NCBI RefSeq assembly: GCF_050947875.1 | Contig: NC_134574.1 | Location: 102,457,469-102,521,468, forward strand | Length of the DNA stretch: 64,000 bases | Direction of reading: 5' to 3' | Source: Dermacentor variabilis | Lineage: Eukaryota; Arthropoda; Arachnida; Ixodida; Ixodidae | Part shown: positions 11,636 through 22,400 of the stretch, piece after piece | Numbering within the stretch: the first letter of the stretch is position 1 | Layout: each line of letters begins with the position of its first letter | Program-made: the position numbers and the translations under genes | Notes under the pieces: generated by a model | What the model was told of the DNA's origin: nothing | Seen by the model: only the letters and a program-made list of their open reading frames with translations | Database searches by the model: none

Positions 11636-11790
11636 ATTCATTCATTCATTGGGTTTAACGTCCCAAAGCAACCCTGGATCAGTTTTGACCACCTGGGGCT
11701 CTTTAACGCGCACCCAAACCTGGGCACAGGAGAATTTTAATGCGATCGGCGTTCTCAGGGCACTTCACGCACCGTCAGTCTATCCGCGCC
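11636..11790 (-). mobile_element. Ruka-type SINE, diverged, minus strand
   Basis: Read on the minus strand it contains GCGCGTTAAAGAGCCCCAGG, GGTCAAAACTGATCC and the 3' end TTTGGGACGTTAAACCCA followed by AATG repeats (the ATTC run at 11632-11650 on the plus strand). The tRNA-like head is missing or too diverged to delimit. Confidence 0.7.
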
Positions 11791-11889
11791 TTTATAGTTC
11801 CATGGTCGAACGGGTGCCACGTTGAGCTGCTGCGCCGAGGCAGCAGGGTTCGAAGCCAACCGTCGCAACAACTTGGGACACGGGATGTG

Positions 11890-12345
11890 TGGGGCGCTGG
11901 GTGTGTACCACTGTTTCAATTAACCTCTTTCGCGCCAACTCGGCAAGTGGAGACAACGGGCAACTGGGTATTGCCGAACGTGAACAAACCTTTGCGAGGT
12001 GAAGTTGTGTCGCTGGTTATGCACAACCGGCTGTGCGCCACCTTTTTTCAACGAACTTCTTTGACGCCAGCTTGGGCGACAGGCTATGTGCAGCTCTTCC
12101 GTGAACCTCTTTGACGCCAACTTGGATCACAGAGTATTTTCCAGTGGGTATGTGCCGTTCTTCATTGACAATAAAAAAAAAACTCATTTAAAAGTTCTGC
12201 GGTGCTGAGCGCAACCGAACCCGCGATACGTGTATTCAGACAATCGTCACTGAATGTATCTTCACAAACGCGCCAAACGCGGACTTCCTGGCGGCACCGC
12301 CAGATGGCACAGCGTGTTTCAAAACAGATTGGCCACAGAGGAGCC
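11890..12345. repeat. Dispersed degenerate repeat family D1, copy 1
   Basis: The motif AACCTCTTTGACGCCAACTT recurs in degenerate form near 11927, 12050 and 12098. It is followed by a segment with GGCGGCACCGCCAGATGGC (about 12290-12308). The same motif set occurs at 54065-54700 (GGCGGCGCCACCAGATGGC), so both loci belong to one interspersed family. No coding sense is evident. Confidence 0.6.
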
Positions 12346-12828
12346 AGGATGCACACACGCCTCATATGTATGGCGCGTTCCGGCGTTGGTACTACGGCGT
12401 GTGTGGCCATATACATTGCTTCAGTGCTAATCGCACTGGCGTCGACATCCATCTGGAGACCTGGGTCCTTCCAGAATTGTTTCGCATTTCGCCGCTGTGC
12501 TAAGCGCGACCTCGCGCTTCGCAGACAATGCCATGACTACTGAAGCAGGCACGGCGAGTGAAATGCCTATGTGAACTTTTTGGAACTCGTTTTGCACATT
12601 TAACCTGAGGAGATACATTTTTCTTGTGGCCTTTGGTTGCCTTCGTAAGTGCACTACACCATCGTTAACTGCTCTACGCCGTTTAAATGAAACGTCTTAG
12701 ATATGAAGCTCAGCTTTGCGCTCCGTCGTATAATCCGCGTGCATATTATTTCTGTCGTTCTCGATAACGTTTTCAGGATAAAGGGCACTGGCGCTGTGTT
12801 GTCGGACACGAGGTTTGATTTCCGAACG
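12346..12828. other. No recognised feature
   Basis: Nothing supportable was seen. Confidence 0.4.
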
Positions 12829-12950
12829 CGGCGGCAGCATTTCGATGGCGGCGAGAAAAAAAAACACGGAAGAAAAAGAAAGAGACGCTGGCGTGCTTAG
12901 ATTTCGGTGGACATTTAAGAACCCGAGGCGGCCTGAAAATGGTCGAGAGC
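12829..12950 (+). mobile_element. Degenerate Ruka-type SINE fragment
   Basis: It contains GCAGCATTTCGATGGCGGCG, then GCGTGCTTAGATTTCGGTG and AAGAACCCGAGG, the same order as the SINE body at 33419-33653. An A-rich insertion interrupts it and the 3' end is not recognisable. Confidence 0.6.
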
Positions 12951-13365
12951 AGTTTGCAGACTTTTTTTTGTTTATTTTTGTCTCTTCGAAGAACAGTACA
13001 GTACATGTGCACGCAGAGCTGGCTCTCTAAAACAGATCTACTTTTTTTTTCTGTGCCGTTGCAAATCTGTCCACATTTGTAAACGCGGGGTCACCGCTTT
13101 GACCGGAGACAGCGCGCACTGTGGCATCGTTCACGGTAATTAAATGAGCCTAATTAAGCTGGATTGCGAGGTAGTTGGTAAAAGCAAGAACGTAGTTCTG
13201 GCGTCTGGGAAGTTATTTTCTTTTACGAATTAGCCGGCGACAGACCACTTTCTGATACTGCACTTATTTCCCGCCGGTCCCGTCTGTCACTAGCTGCAGT
13301 AGAAGTCCTTCTTTGTATGGCCGACCGTGCAGTTGTCTTTCTTGCGGATAGTCATTATTTGTGCG

Positions 13366-13634
<269 letters not shown>

Positions 13635-16101
13635 CCTTCGTGTCTTAGTTCTGCTTCAGAGGCGAACAGCCTGCAGTTTGCCCATGGATATACACAAAAC
13701 GAAAGGACAAAACTCGACTGGTCCTCACTCTTCACTCGAGTGGCTGCAATGCGATAGCATTATGGGATTCTATATGGTTCGATGATTATCTATCGACGTT
13801 CTATTATCGACGATATTCTTCGTCATTGTCATCTGTGACTGAGGACCTGATGATCTGCAGCTCCTGTCTGCTTGCTGCTGCCTGTAGTGATTCCGATCAC
13901 CTAATGGAACTGCTGAGGATTATCACGGAGTTCAAACTTGCTGGGTATTTGTTTCGCACAAACTCGCTTACCTACTATGTCTGCACATATAGCAATGTAG
14001 TAACGAAAAAATCTTGCACTTGTGATAATGTCCAAGGTGGGGAACTGGGGCCGCATTTTGTAAAGATACTTCTGCTTAGACAACTCACGTTTTTGACGTG
14101 CGATGTAGCAACAGTTCAACTAAAGGTATCTTTTGTCGATAGGTCCAGACATGTAGACTCCTCACCTATAGCGGGGACTCAGCTGCACTTCAACAGTGAC
14201 GACTCGGTCTAACAGGTTATCAGAAGATGTAGTTTATCGATCTCCATCTTCGACTTTCGCCTTTAACCATTTGCGTCAAGTGCATGGCCCAATCTACAAC
14301 GGCGGTGTCTAGCGCAGTAGCCCTTGCACGGACGTCGCAGACGCGACGTCCCAGCTAACAGGACTCAGCCGTGGTTGTGGTTTGGTTTGGTCTTGTTTCC
14401 CCTCTAGTGATAGCGCATAGTTCTTATGGGGCACTTGCTAGGAGTTGGGTGGAGTTTGTACAATAGATTTAGTTCTGGCTAAAGAAGAATGGAAAAGTTT
14501 GGGGAATAATCAGATGAATAAAAAATACCGTAATGTACTACCGTAACTGAGTACACCCACAGGAAAAAAATGATGAGCTTAAAATAGGTTGAAGTTTCTC
14601 AACGGCTGAGCAAGCTTCCCGATGACAGTGCTCTAGGCAGTATAGCCCCCGGCGAAAGAATATTAGGAATGGAGAAAAAAATTCAATCCAAGTTATCGAA
14701 ACGGTACTTTTTTTTCCTCTTACAGATGACGAACAATTAGTGGCCTAGAGCATCCCTCCTCCTCCCTGTAAATGGCACTGAGGCTGTCCTCTAGAGATTG
14801 ATACGGCTTATTTTCCACACTGTCCGTTTGTGTAAGCCCGACAAAAAGTCAGGCGATGCGGCTTTTTCTGTTCCAAATCCAGTTAGCTCCGCGTAAACGT
14901 TTAGGGGGTCGGACTCGGCGAGGGTTGGAAGGGGATTGGGTCAGCCTTACGGCGAGTAGGGTTTAGAATTGATTTATTTCGGTTTCCCTCTGCAGAAGAC
15001 GCACGTCCGCCAAGGGCAAATTCCCAAAAGCCGGATGAAATCACACGCACAAAAAAAAGAGAGACTCACTCAGTTCTGGCGTTGACGTTTGCCAGTGTGT
15101 TCTTTCCTTTTTTTCCCTTTGCGTCTGGTTCTATGCTTAACGAGCCAATAAACTGCCACACCTGTGGTCCTCGTATAGACGTTGCGTGAGACAGTGGACG
15201 AGCGTGGGCGACGCGGCTCGGACTCGTTGCTTGCTATATGCGGTGCAGGCAAACGAAACGCAGCTCTCACGCGTTCCCGTTTTCTCCCGCGACGTCTGCA
15301 ACACTTCCGTTATTCCAACGCGCGGTCCGTCTTCATTTTGGAGCGCATAACACGCGAGGTAGCCGTCCCGGGAATATCGCGCCGGAAACGAGGACGGTAA
15401 ACCACGCCGCGTAGACGAGCCAGCCGCCCCCATGCGGCAAGTCGCCGCAGTGGCGCCAGCTGCCGCCATTTCGTGCCTTTTCGTTGCTAAGCCTCCTCAC
15501 TCTGGCCTGCCACGGTTCTCGCCCCTGGCCTGCCAGGCCTTTCTTTTGTTGCTCCTCGAGCCACGGAAGAGTTACTGGCAGCCGTAGCTTATCGAGTGGT
15601 AGTTGCACGGTGGTGTCGTCAACGAGTCCCCGCAGGCGGTCCGCAGGGCCCGGGGCTCGAATCTTTCGTCCAGATGTGCAACACGTGCGGCGCCCTTGGT
15701 CCTTATCTGTGCCTGCGCGGCGGGCATTGTGGCGCTCGTAAAAGTACCAGAAGTTCGCGCCCGTAAGTTCGTGTATGTCTCAGGGTTACTACGGGCGAGC
15801 CCCTTTTTCACTGAACCGAAGAGCCGGCGTCTGCCAGACGTCGGCCACTCCGTTTTCATCACGGCGTCCGCTGTGACATTGTGCGTCGGCGCATATTTCT
15901 CCCGTGTTTGCAAGGAAAGTCCCTGCAAGAAACAGGAACAAATGACTTACATTTGCGGCGAGACGGTTTGACAAAAAATGAGCTCAGGCCGTGGCCACCT
16001 AAGCAACAAAGCCGCTACTTCGGATGCCCCTTCTTCGGAGGAGCTGCCGTTCCTGTCGTCCGTCTGATAGTGTAGCCGCAGCATTATCAGCAGTCTTGTC
16101 G
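13635..16101. other. No recognised gene
   Basis: A plus-strand frame of 128 codons at 13826-14212 and GC-rich overlapping frames at 15070-15970 have no recognisable domains. 15150-15760 is GC- and CpG-rich on both strands. No RNA gene was seen. Confidence 0.35.
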
Positions 16102-16103
16102 AT

Positions 16104-16154
<51 letters not shown>

Positions 16155-16157
16155 TTT
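16102..16157. repeat. (TTTA)n microsatellite
   Basis: About 14 ATTT units, directly adjoining a LINE 3'-end fragment on the minus strand; it may be that insertion's tail. Confidence 0.95.
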
Positions 16158-16159
16158 TA

Positions 16160-16262
16160 CGTCGCAGTGAGAAAGGTGAGCAGTGTAGGCAGGAAGATTA
16201 ACAGGAATGTCCAGTTTGCTGCCCTACGCGTGCGCAGGGGGAGGGGGGCTGTGAAAGAGAAA
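16160..16262 (-). mobile_element. LINE 3'-end fragment, minus strand
   Basis: The plus strand reads GGCAGGAAGATTAACAGG then CCAGTTTGCTGCCCTACGCG. This is the reverse complement of the 3'-UTR motif of the LINE at 29635-35125 (GGGTAGCAAACCGG ... CTCCCTGCCTTTCC). It is a short 5'-truncated insertion whose A/T-rich tail corresponds to the adjoining (TTTA)n. Confidence 0.55.
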
Positions 16263-16671
16263 AGATGAGCTTAAGTTATGCACGCGCACTGGACACAGAG
16301 TATTGTGGCAAGGTACATTAGCCTCCTTTCAATGTATCTGTTCGCGTTGGCATTGGGGCGTACCGTACATGTATATTCTCCCGGCCTACCCTTTGAAAAG
16401 AGAAGGACGCGAACCGGGCTCGCACAACTGTGTCTTACGCATCACTTCAATTTCTCTTTTTTTTTTTAATTGGCGCCATTGTTTTGCCTACTACACGGAA
16501 GCATCGTTGTTTGCGGACTCGTTACGAGATACTCGTCCTCTCACAAGACCTAGCCTCTGTACCACTTTATCTGTGTATGAAATGCGTCATAGGCGTACCT
16601 TCTGATTGTGGGCGAAAGGGATTAACCCGGGGCCCCATCGGCGCACCAAAACCTCCTTCATCGCAAGCCAA
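16263..16671. other. No recognised feature
   Basis: Chance frames only. Confidence 0.4.
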
Positions 16672-16672
16672 C

Positions 16673-16720
<48 letters not shown>

Positions 16721-16724
16721 AATA

Positions 16725-16756
<32 letters not shown>

Positions 16757-16766
16757 AGGAAAGAAA
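16672..16766. repeat. (GAAA)n microsatellite
   Basis: About 23 GAAA units with one TAAA and one GGAA variant. The open frames across it, reading KERK or FLSF, are artefacts. Confidence 0.97.
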
Positions 16767-18328
16767 TGAGGGCCTTCTCGCGCATTTCCTCAACGAGTGG
16801 CGTGCTGCCATCGCGCACAGAAAAAGCAATCCGGAAAGAAGCGAGGCGTCTGCTATCTTTTGTTTCGTGTGCGAACTTAGCTTTCATCTGTCTTTCTCAT
16901 GACAGAACTGCGCGAAAGCTCCTTTTTCTTTTCTTGCCTAATTTCTAGTTTAAAGTGACTATCTGTGAAGTGTTGATGAAATATACTTGCGAACGCTTTA
17001 AAGGTGCCTTCTACAGTCTGTATCGTGAGGCTACGAGGTACGCAATTTAATCACGTGCCATTTTGTGTTTTTAATTGCAAGTGGCCGCCCCGCATTTGAA
17101 TTCCGAACTGCCGAATAGCTGAAATATTTCGCTTCCCCGGTGATCCTCGTTCATTCATTAAACAATTTGACGTTGTGGAGAAGCCTGCTACATATACTGT
17201 ACCTGCTTGCAGCATCTCCAATCCATACTAAATCACTCGATCAGTCGAGGCATGAGCGAAACAGTATCGTACGTGTCGGGGGAGAGGGGCGGAGAGAAGG
17301 TGGAGTGGGGTAGTGTTCGACTTTGTCAGTTTTCGCAACATTGACGGCTACAACCGATCACGGTTACATGACCGCGACGCGCTGGTCAAGAAACAACACT
17401 TAGTTTTCTGCAAAACAGAAATATTAATTCCAAGAAAGACGGCCTTTGCTGAATTTAGAAGAATACAAGACGACACAAGCCATGCCCACGTTTCATTTCC
17501 TTCTTCCCACTCGACGCGCGGTTGCGAAGGAAAGAACCCACGTGACCTGTTTTCCAACGCCTATATAAATGCCGGTACAGCGTCCGATAAAAAAAATGAA
17601 GGAGTAATAGGAAAAGTAAAAAAAAATTGTATGTTCCATGCGCGAATGAGTTGTTGCAATCCACAACCCGTTGAAGGCTGTTCTCGTTATACGCGAAACG
17701 ATTTCTTGGCCTGCGACTGCGCTTCCTTTGCAGCACACCTCGTTTGACCTGACCGAGATTGCGGAGCTCGGCCTAGCATTTGCAGTAAGGCCTCGGTGCT
17801 TGGAGAGGTTCTACCATCCAAGCTCTCGCCTTTCGTCCCAAGCTCTCGCCTTTCGGCAGTGCTGCGAGTGGGATGTCGACCGCCTCGGATATGGAAGCTA
17901 AGAGATGCGTGTGAAAGCCTACTTTACGGGGCAGTTTGCTCATTCCCCATTCTGTCGGCGCGGACGCTCCCCAGTGCATATGTAGCGGTCGCTGTGTTAG
18001 GGCGCCACGGTTCCTAGCTGCCTCGGTTTGGTTAGGTTTCGTCACGGGCGAGCCTCGTTTACTGCGCGGAATTTTCGGCGCGCGCGTTCGGGTTCGCTCG
18101 GTACGTGCGTGAACTCGCCGCCGCGGCCCGTGGTTGTGCGGGCGCGCGCGTTTGTGCAACGTGTGTCACCCAGGAGGGAGAATCTCTCTGCTGTTTTCTC
18201 CGAACGGTGGTTGCGTGCGCTTGTCCGTGCCGGCATTCTGCATACTGAGCACCTGCGCGATGTTTGACACGGCCGTTCCTTGTGTCGCGTTGCTTATAAT
18301 AATACTAGTAACAATAACAATTATTATT
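16767..18328. other. Intergenic; CpG-rich segment at its right end
   Basis: No gene was recognised. About 18000-18270 is strongly GC- and CpG-rich and could be a CpG-rich regulatory region, but no transcript structure can be supported. Confidence 0.35.
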
Positions 18329-18452
<124 letters not shown>

Positions 18453-18514
18453 TACCTTATAGACCAATTGTGAGGTGAGGGGGGGGGCTGCGTGGCATTG
18501 AATAACTATAATAT

Positions 18515-18700
18515 TCTCGAAAGGAAAGAGAGAGAGAGAAAAGCAAAGGAAAGACAGGGAGGTTAACCAGAGATTATCTCCGGTTGGCTACCCTGTACTG
18601 GGGTAGGGGCAAGGGGATGCAATAGGTGAGAAAGAAAGAAGGATAAGAAAACGGGGAAAAAAACCTAAACACACACACGCACGTACACACGAACTATTTC
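18515..18700 (-). mobile_element. LINE 3'-end fragment, minus strand
   Basis: The plus strand has GACAGGGAGGTTAACCAGAG, GGTTGGCTACCCTGTACTGG and GGGGTAGGGGCAAGGGG, the reverse complement of tick LINE 3' UTR sequence like that at 34963-35125. It begins with an (AG)n stretch, which would be the CTCT-rich 3' tail. The upstream part of the source LINE is not recognisable; weak protein-level similarity further right (18720-19080, minus) was not strong enough to call. Confidence 0.6.
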
Positions 18701-18719
18701 TGTGGGCACTGTCACGCAG

Positions 18720-20216
18720 CCCGCAAAGGCGTTCCTAGTCTTACGCAGTGTCACCGTACAGTCCTACGTCACACAGTGTACAGGCACAATTTGTCAGAAA
18801 GTCCCGTGTCTTTCACGAAAGAAAAGTAGATGACTTGTAAACACGTCAGGGGCGCTAGTGGCAAAGGGTATGGACATTGAAGTCGTCATGAACGAAAGGC
18901 ATGGCGGAGGAGTGAGTAATGGGATTAGTTGTGGAGATTGGCTGTCAGTAACTGCTTAAATTTTTTGCGGTTCGCGCATGTTAACTACTCATTCTGGCAG
19001 CTCGTTCCACTGCTTTATGCTGATGAGCAAGGACGATCCACTAAAGTGATGTGGCACTATCACGCAGGCGCCGTACGCGTTAACGGTGGTCGGAAACTGC
19101 GGCGAGGAGGAAAGAGAATATTACGCGAGCGTTGCAACTAAACCAAATTTAACTTAACTAAATTACCAGACATCCCTGTTTACGAGGGGCACGTCTCGGT
19201 TTTATGGGTGCGGCGCTTGATATCCCTATGACCTGAGCAAGTAAGAGTGCGTTTATTCAGCGCCAACCACTGTTTTTTTTGTCTCCTTTCATTCTCTGCA
19301 AATGACCCCGCGTCTTTGACTCGAGCTTGAAGTGATGCCAGCCGTAACGGAGCTTCGGTTCTGGTTCTTAAGGTTGAAGATTCGACCGGCTCTGCTACTT
19401 CATCCCTTTTGCCATCGAAAAGCCTTCGTAGGGTCAGTATGAGAAACTTGAAGTAATATAGTTTAACGTGTGAAACCGACGTAACCGGCTCACCGATTCC
19501 TTTGCATCCACCTATCTCACGGAGCCATATGCGCCTCCCGCAAGCTTCTATCTGCCCGCGCTGAGCGTGCTGCACGTGGACGCCATTTTCCCGACGTTTC
19601 TTTCCTTTCGCCATCCTGGGCAAAACATTCGAGCCCGCTCATCACTCGCTTCTAAAGCGAACAAGGCGCAGAAAGGCGGCACTAACGCGCAAACCGCGAA
19701 GCACGCAAAAACTAATTGAGTCGCCGCCCGCCGCACGCCGCAGTCGTGGTATCGGCGAAGGTGCCGAGCGCCCAACCGTTTCGACATTGCGCGCGAGAGA
19801 GGCCTATCCCCCCCCCTCCCCCCCGCACCCTCCGTTAATGACGGATGCATTCGCCCGCGGCTCTACCGCAGCGTGTGGCACCCGAATTAGAAGCACGCTG
19901 CACCTCGAAGCACTGCTGCCTAACAGAGCAGCATCCTTCGCCCTCCCTGCGCGCTTTTCGTCGAGTTTCTCAACCCAGCCCTGCGCACAATGTTCCGGGG
20001 CGGTGAGCGATATGCGCACGCGTCGCGTGCAGCTGCAGGGCATTTGCGGCGATGGCGTGGTTTTTTTTTACAGTGATAGCTGTAAAGCTACGCGTCCTGC
20101 AGCGGTAGCGTGTGGCCGGTCTTTTTTAAGCGTTCTACGGTATCGACGGATACTGCAAACATTATCACTCCACTGTCATGGTAGATTCGGGAAGAACTAT
20201 GCAGCCGTCGGTGCAG
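18720..20216. other. No recognised gene
   Basis: Several GC-rich frames are present (a 147-codon minus-strand frame at 19180-19623 and a 158-codon plus-strand frame at 19787-20263), without any domain. Poly-C runs occur near 19808-19825. Confidence 0.35.
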
Positions 20217-20760
20217 TTGAGCATGCGAAGCTGTACTGCGACAGCTGCGCAATCGTCACGTGATTTCGCCGAAGATACCTGTCACGAATGAGCCCAACAA
20301 GCTTTTGCCGTGCGCAGATATTTACGGAAAGATGTGCTGCGATAGCAGGAAGACTGCGAGCACCATTTCGTGTTAAAGAGGCTCCATGAAAGATTCCATG
20401 ACACCTACACAGCTGTCACTTTAGTTGTATGTGGGAGGCTGTACAGCGATAGCTGCTCTACCACCACCGTCATTTCACAGAAGAGGCCTGTCATGAAAGT
20501 ATCTGCGCAGTTATCGCCGCAGTTATTTAAGTAAATGTGCGCGGTAGTAGCCAGATGATTGAGAATTTCTTCATTTCATGTTAAAGAAACTTCATGGAAG
20601 ATTCTATTGCAGCTGTCGCTGCCAGTTTTCTAAGGTGTACAGCGATTGCTGGATATCCTGATGTCATCAATATCGTTTCATGAAATAGGCTTGTCACGGA
20701 AGATTCCGTGATGGCCATATAGCCGTTGCCGGATATTGCAGACACCGACTTTCTTACTCT
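20217..20760. repeat. Diverged tandem repeat, about 205-bp period, 2.6 copies
   Basis: Three aligned starts are GAAGCTGTACTGCGACAGCTG (20228), GAGGCTGTACAGCGATAGCTG (20434) and AAGGTGTACAGCGATTGCTG (about 20633). Each is followed about 50 bp later by CCTGTCACGAA, CCTGTCATGAA or CTTGTCACGGA, and by GTTAAAGA...CATGAAAGATTC in the first two. The copies are strongly diverged. Confidence 0.65.
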
Positions 20761-21976
20761 CATATTCGGAGTTTGTGTCACGTTAGCGCCGCGGCATTGC
20801 TTTCTCTTCGAAATTAAGTCACGTGCCCATAAGCGCTTAACGAGATCAGCATCGCATCAGCCCGAAGCCCATGTCACCTCTACTTTCAATGCTCCTTTGC
20901 CCTCGTTTGTTGCGCTGTTGCCCAATTATAAAGCCGTGAGTACGTACGAACTGCTGAACTTTCTAGGCTTCCGAAGAAAAAAGTCAGGGTACTGACGTTA
21001 GCGGCTGGCAGACAGACTCTTGACTTTGTCACCATCCGAGCGAATCGCTAAGCCTTGGTTTGACATTCAGTGTTCGCTTCCAGTCGGCTACTGACATGAC
21101 GCCGTCTATTTTTTTTTTATGCCCTTACGGTAGGAATTCATACGGAGAGTGAGCATCCCGAGTGAGCGTCGATGCGTTTTGTCGGTTTTTGCTGATCGCT
21201 TCAGTTTCCTATGGCATTATCTTCGCTTTAGCAAAGCACGAACGAACAGTGCAGGCTCATGGAACGTGCCGAAGGAAGGTGAGCTCGCGCTGGAGTCCTG
21301 CACGTATAGAAAGAGTGCGAGCCGGCTCTAATTACCGTTCGAGCGTGCGCTGTGCCGACAAGAAAAGATGGTAACTATTGCCTAACGTGCTCACCCCGAC
21401 CCGCCACACGAGATAATTGTGTCCCCTCCAACGACGCGTGCGTAATGGGCTTCCATCTTTTTTTCTCTGTCTCATTCGCGGACGGGAGTGACGCTAAAGA
21501 GCTCCCTCTGTCTCGTTTTCTCTTTGCCTCTTTCTCTCGATTTCTCTCTCTACTTCTCTCTCTCTCTCTCTCCCTTTCATTTATTGTCTCTCCTCTGTCT
21601 TTCGTGCTTTCTCTCGTTTCCTCCGTCTCTCATCACCATATCTCTTTAACTGACTTCTTCCCTCTTGCTTTCTGTTTATTGTCCCTCTAACTCTCGAATT
21701 CTCTGTCTAATTTCTATATCTCTCTGTCTTTCTTTTCCTGCGTCTATCTCTGTCTTTTCACTCTCGCATTTTATATATCTCAGTCAGTCTCTCTCTCTCC
21801 CACTTTCTCTCAGTCTGTCTCTTTATCTGTATTTGTCTAGCTCTTTGTGTTTCTATCTCCCTCTCTCTCGACCTGTCTCTCGCTCGCTATGTCTCCTCCC
21901 CCCCTCTCTCTCTCTTCTGTCTTCATTTGGCGCTCCCTAAGCGCTTGCACAAAAAAGCACCTTTTTCTCTTCACAA
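20761..21976. other. No gene; pyrimidine-rich tract at 21460-21960
   Basis: The right half is a long irregular (CT)n-rich pyrimidine tract, so serine/leucine-rich frames there are artefacts. Nothing was recognised to its left. Confidence 0.5.
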
Positions 21977-22131
<155 letters not shown>

Positions 22132-22400
22132 GCGAGGGAGATTCGCCAATGATACGCAATAGCGAAGTATAGTTGAGGACAAATTCCGATGACGAAATAG
22201 GGTAGAGGCTGGTTTAACGACTAGCACGAGAACATTTGGTCGCCGTGGGTAACACGAAAAGAAAAATAAATAAAAGGAAAACAAGAAAGAGACACACAAA
22301 GATTGTCGGAGCTAAAAGAAATGAATATGATTAATGGGGAGTGCATATTCGAAGAAATTAATTTGCGTTATCGTCTCTTTAAGTGCTTCGGACGATGACA
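22132..22400. other. Downstream flank of minus-strand LINE
   Basis: This may include the 3' UTR of the LINE at 22401-26801. An A-rich stretch at about 22256-22290 (T-rich on the LINE strand) could be near its end, but I could not identify a target duplication. Confidence 0.35.

Noticed and set aside
10951..11637. 228-codon minus-strand frame
   Set aside because: It lies in GC-rich DNA where stop codons are rare; arginine-rich with no domain.
13826..14212. 128-codon plus-strand frame
   Set aside because: No recognisable domain. Kept only as part of an unassigned stretch.
18720..19080. Minus-strand C-terminal LINE coding relic upstream of the 18515 3'-end fragment
   Set aside because: A possible LPE..VVNMREPQK reading is too short and weak to separate from chance.
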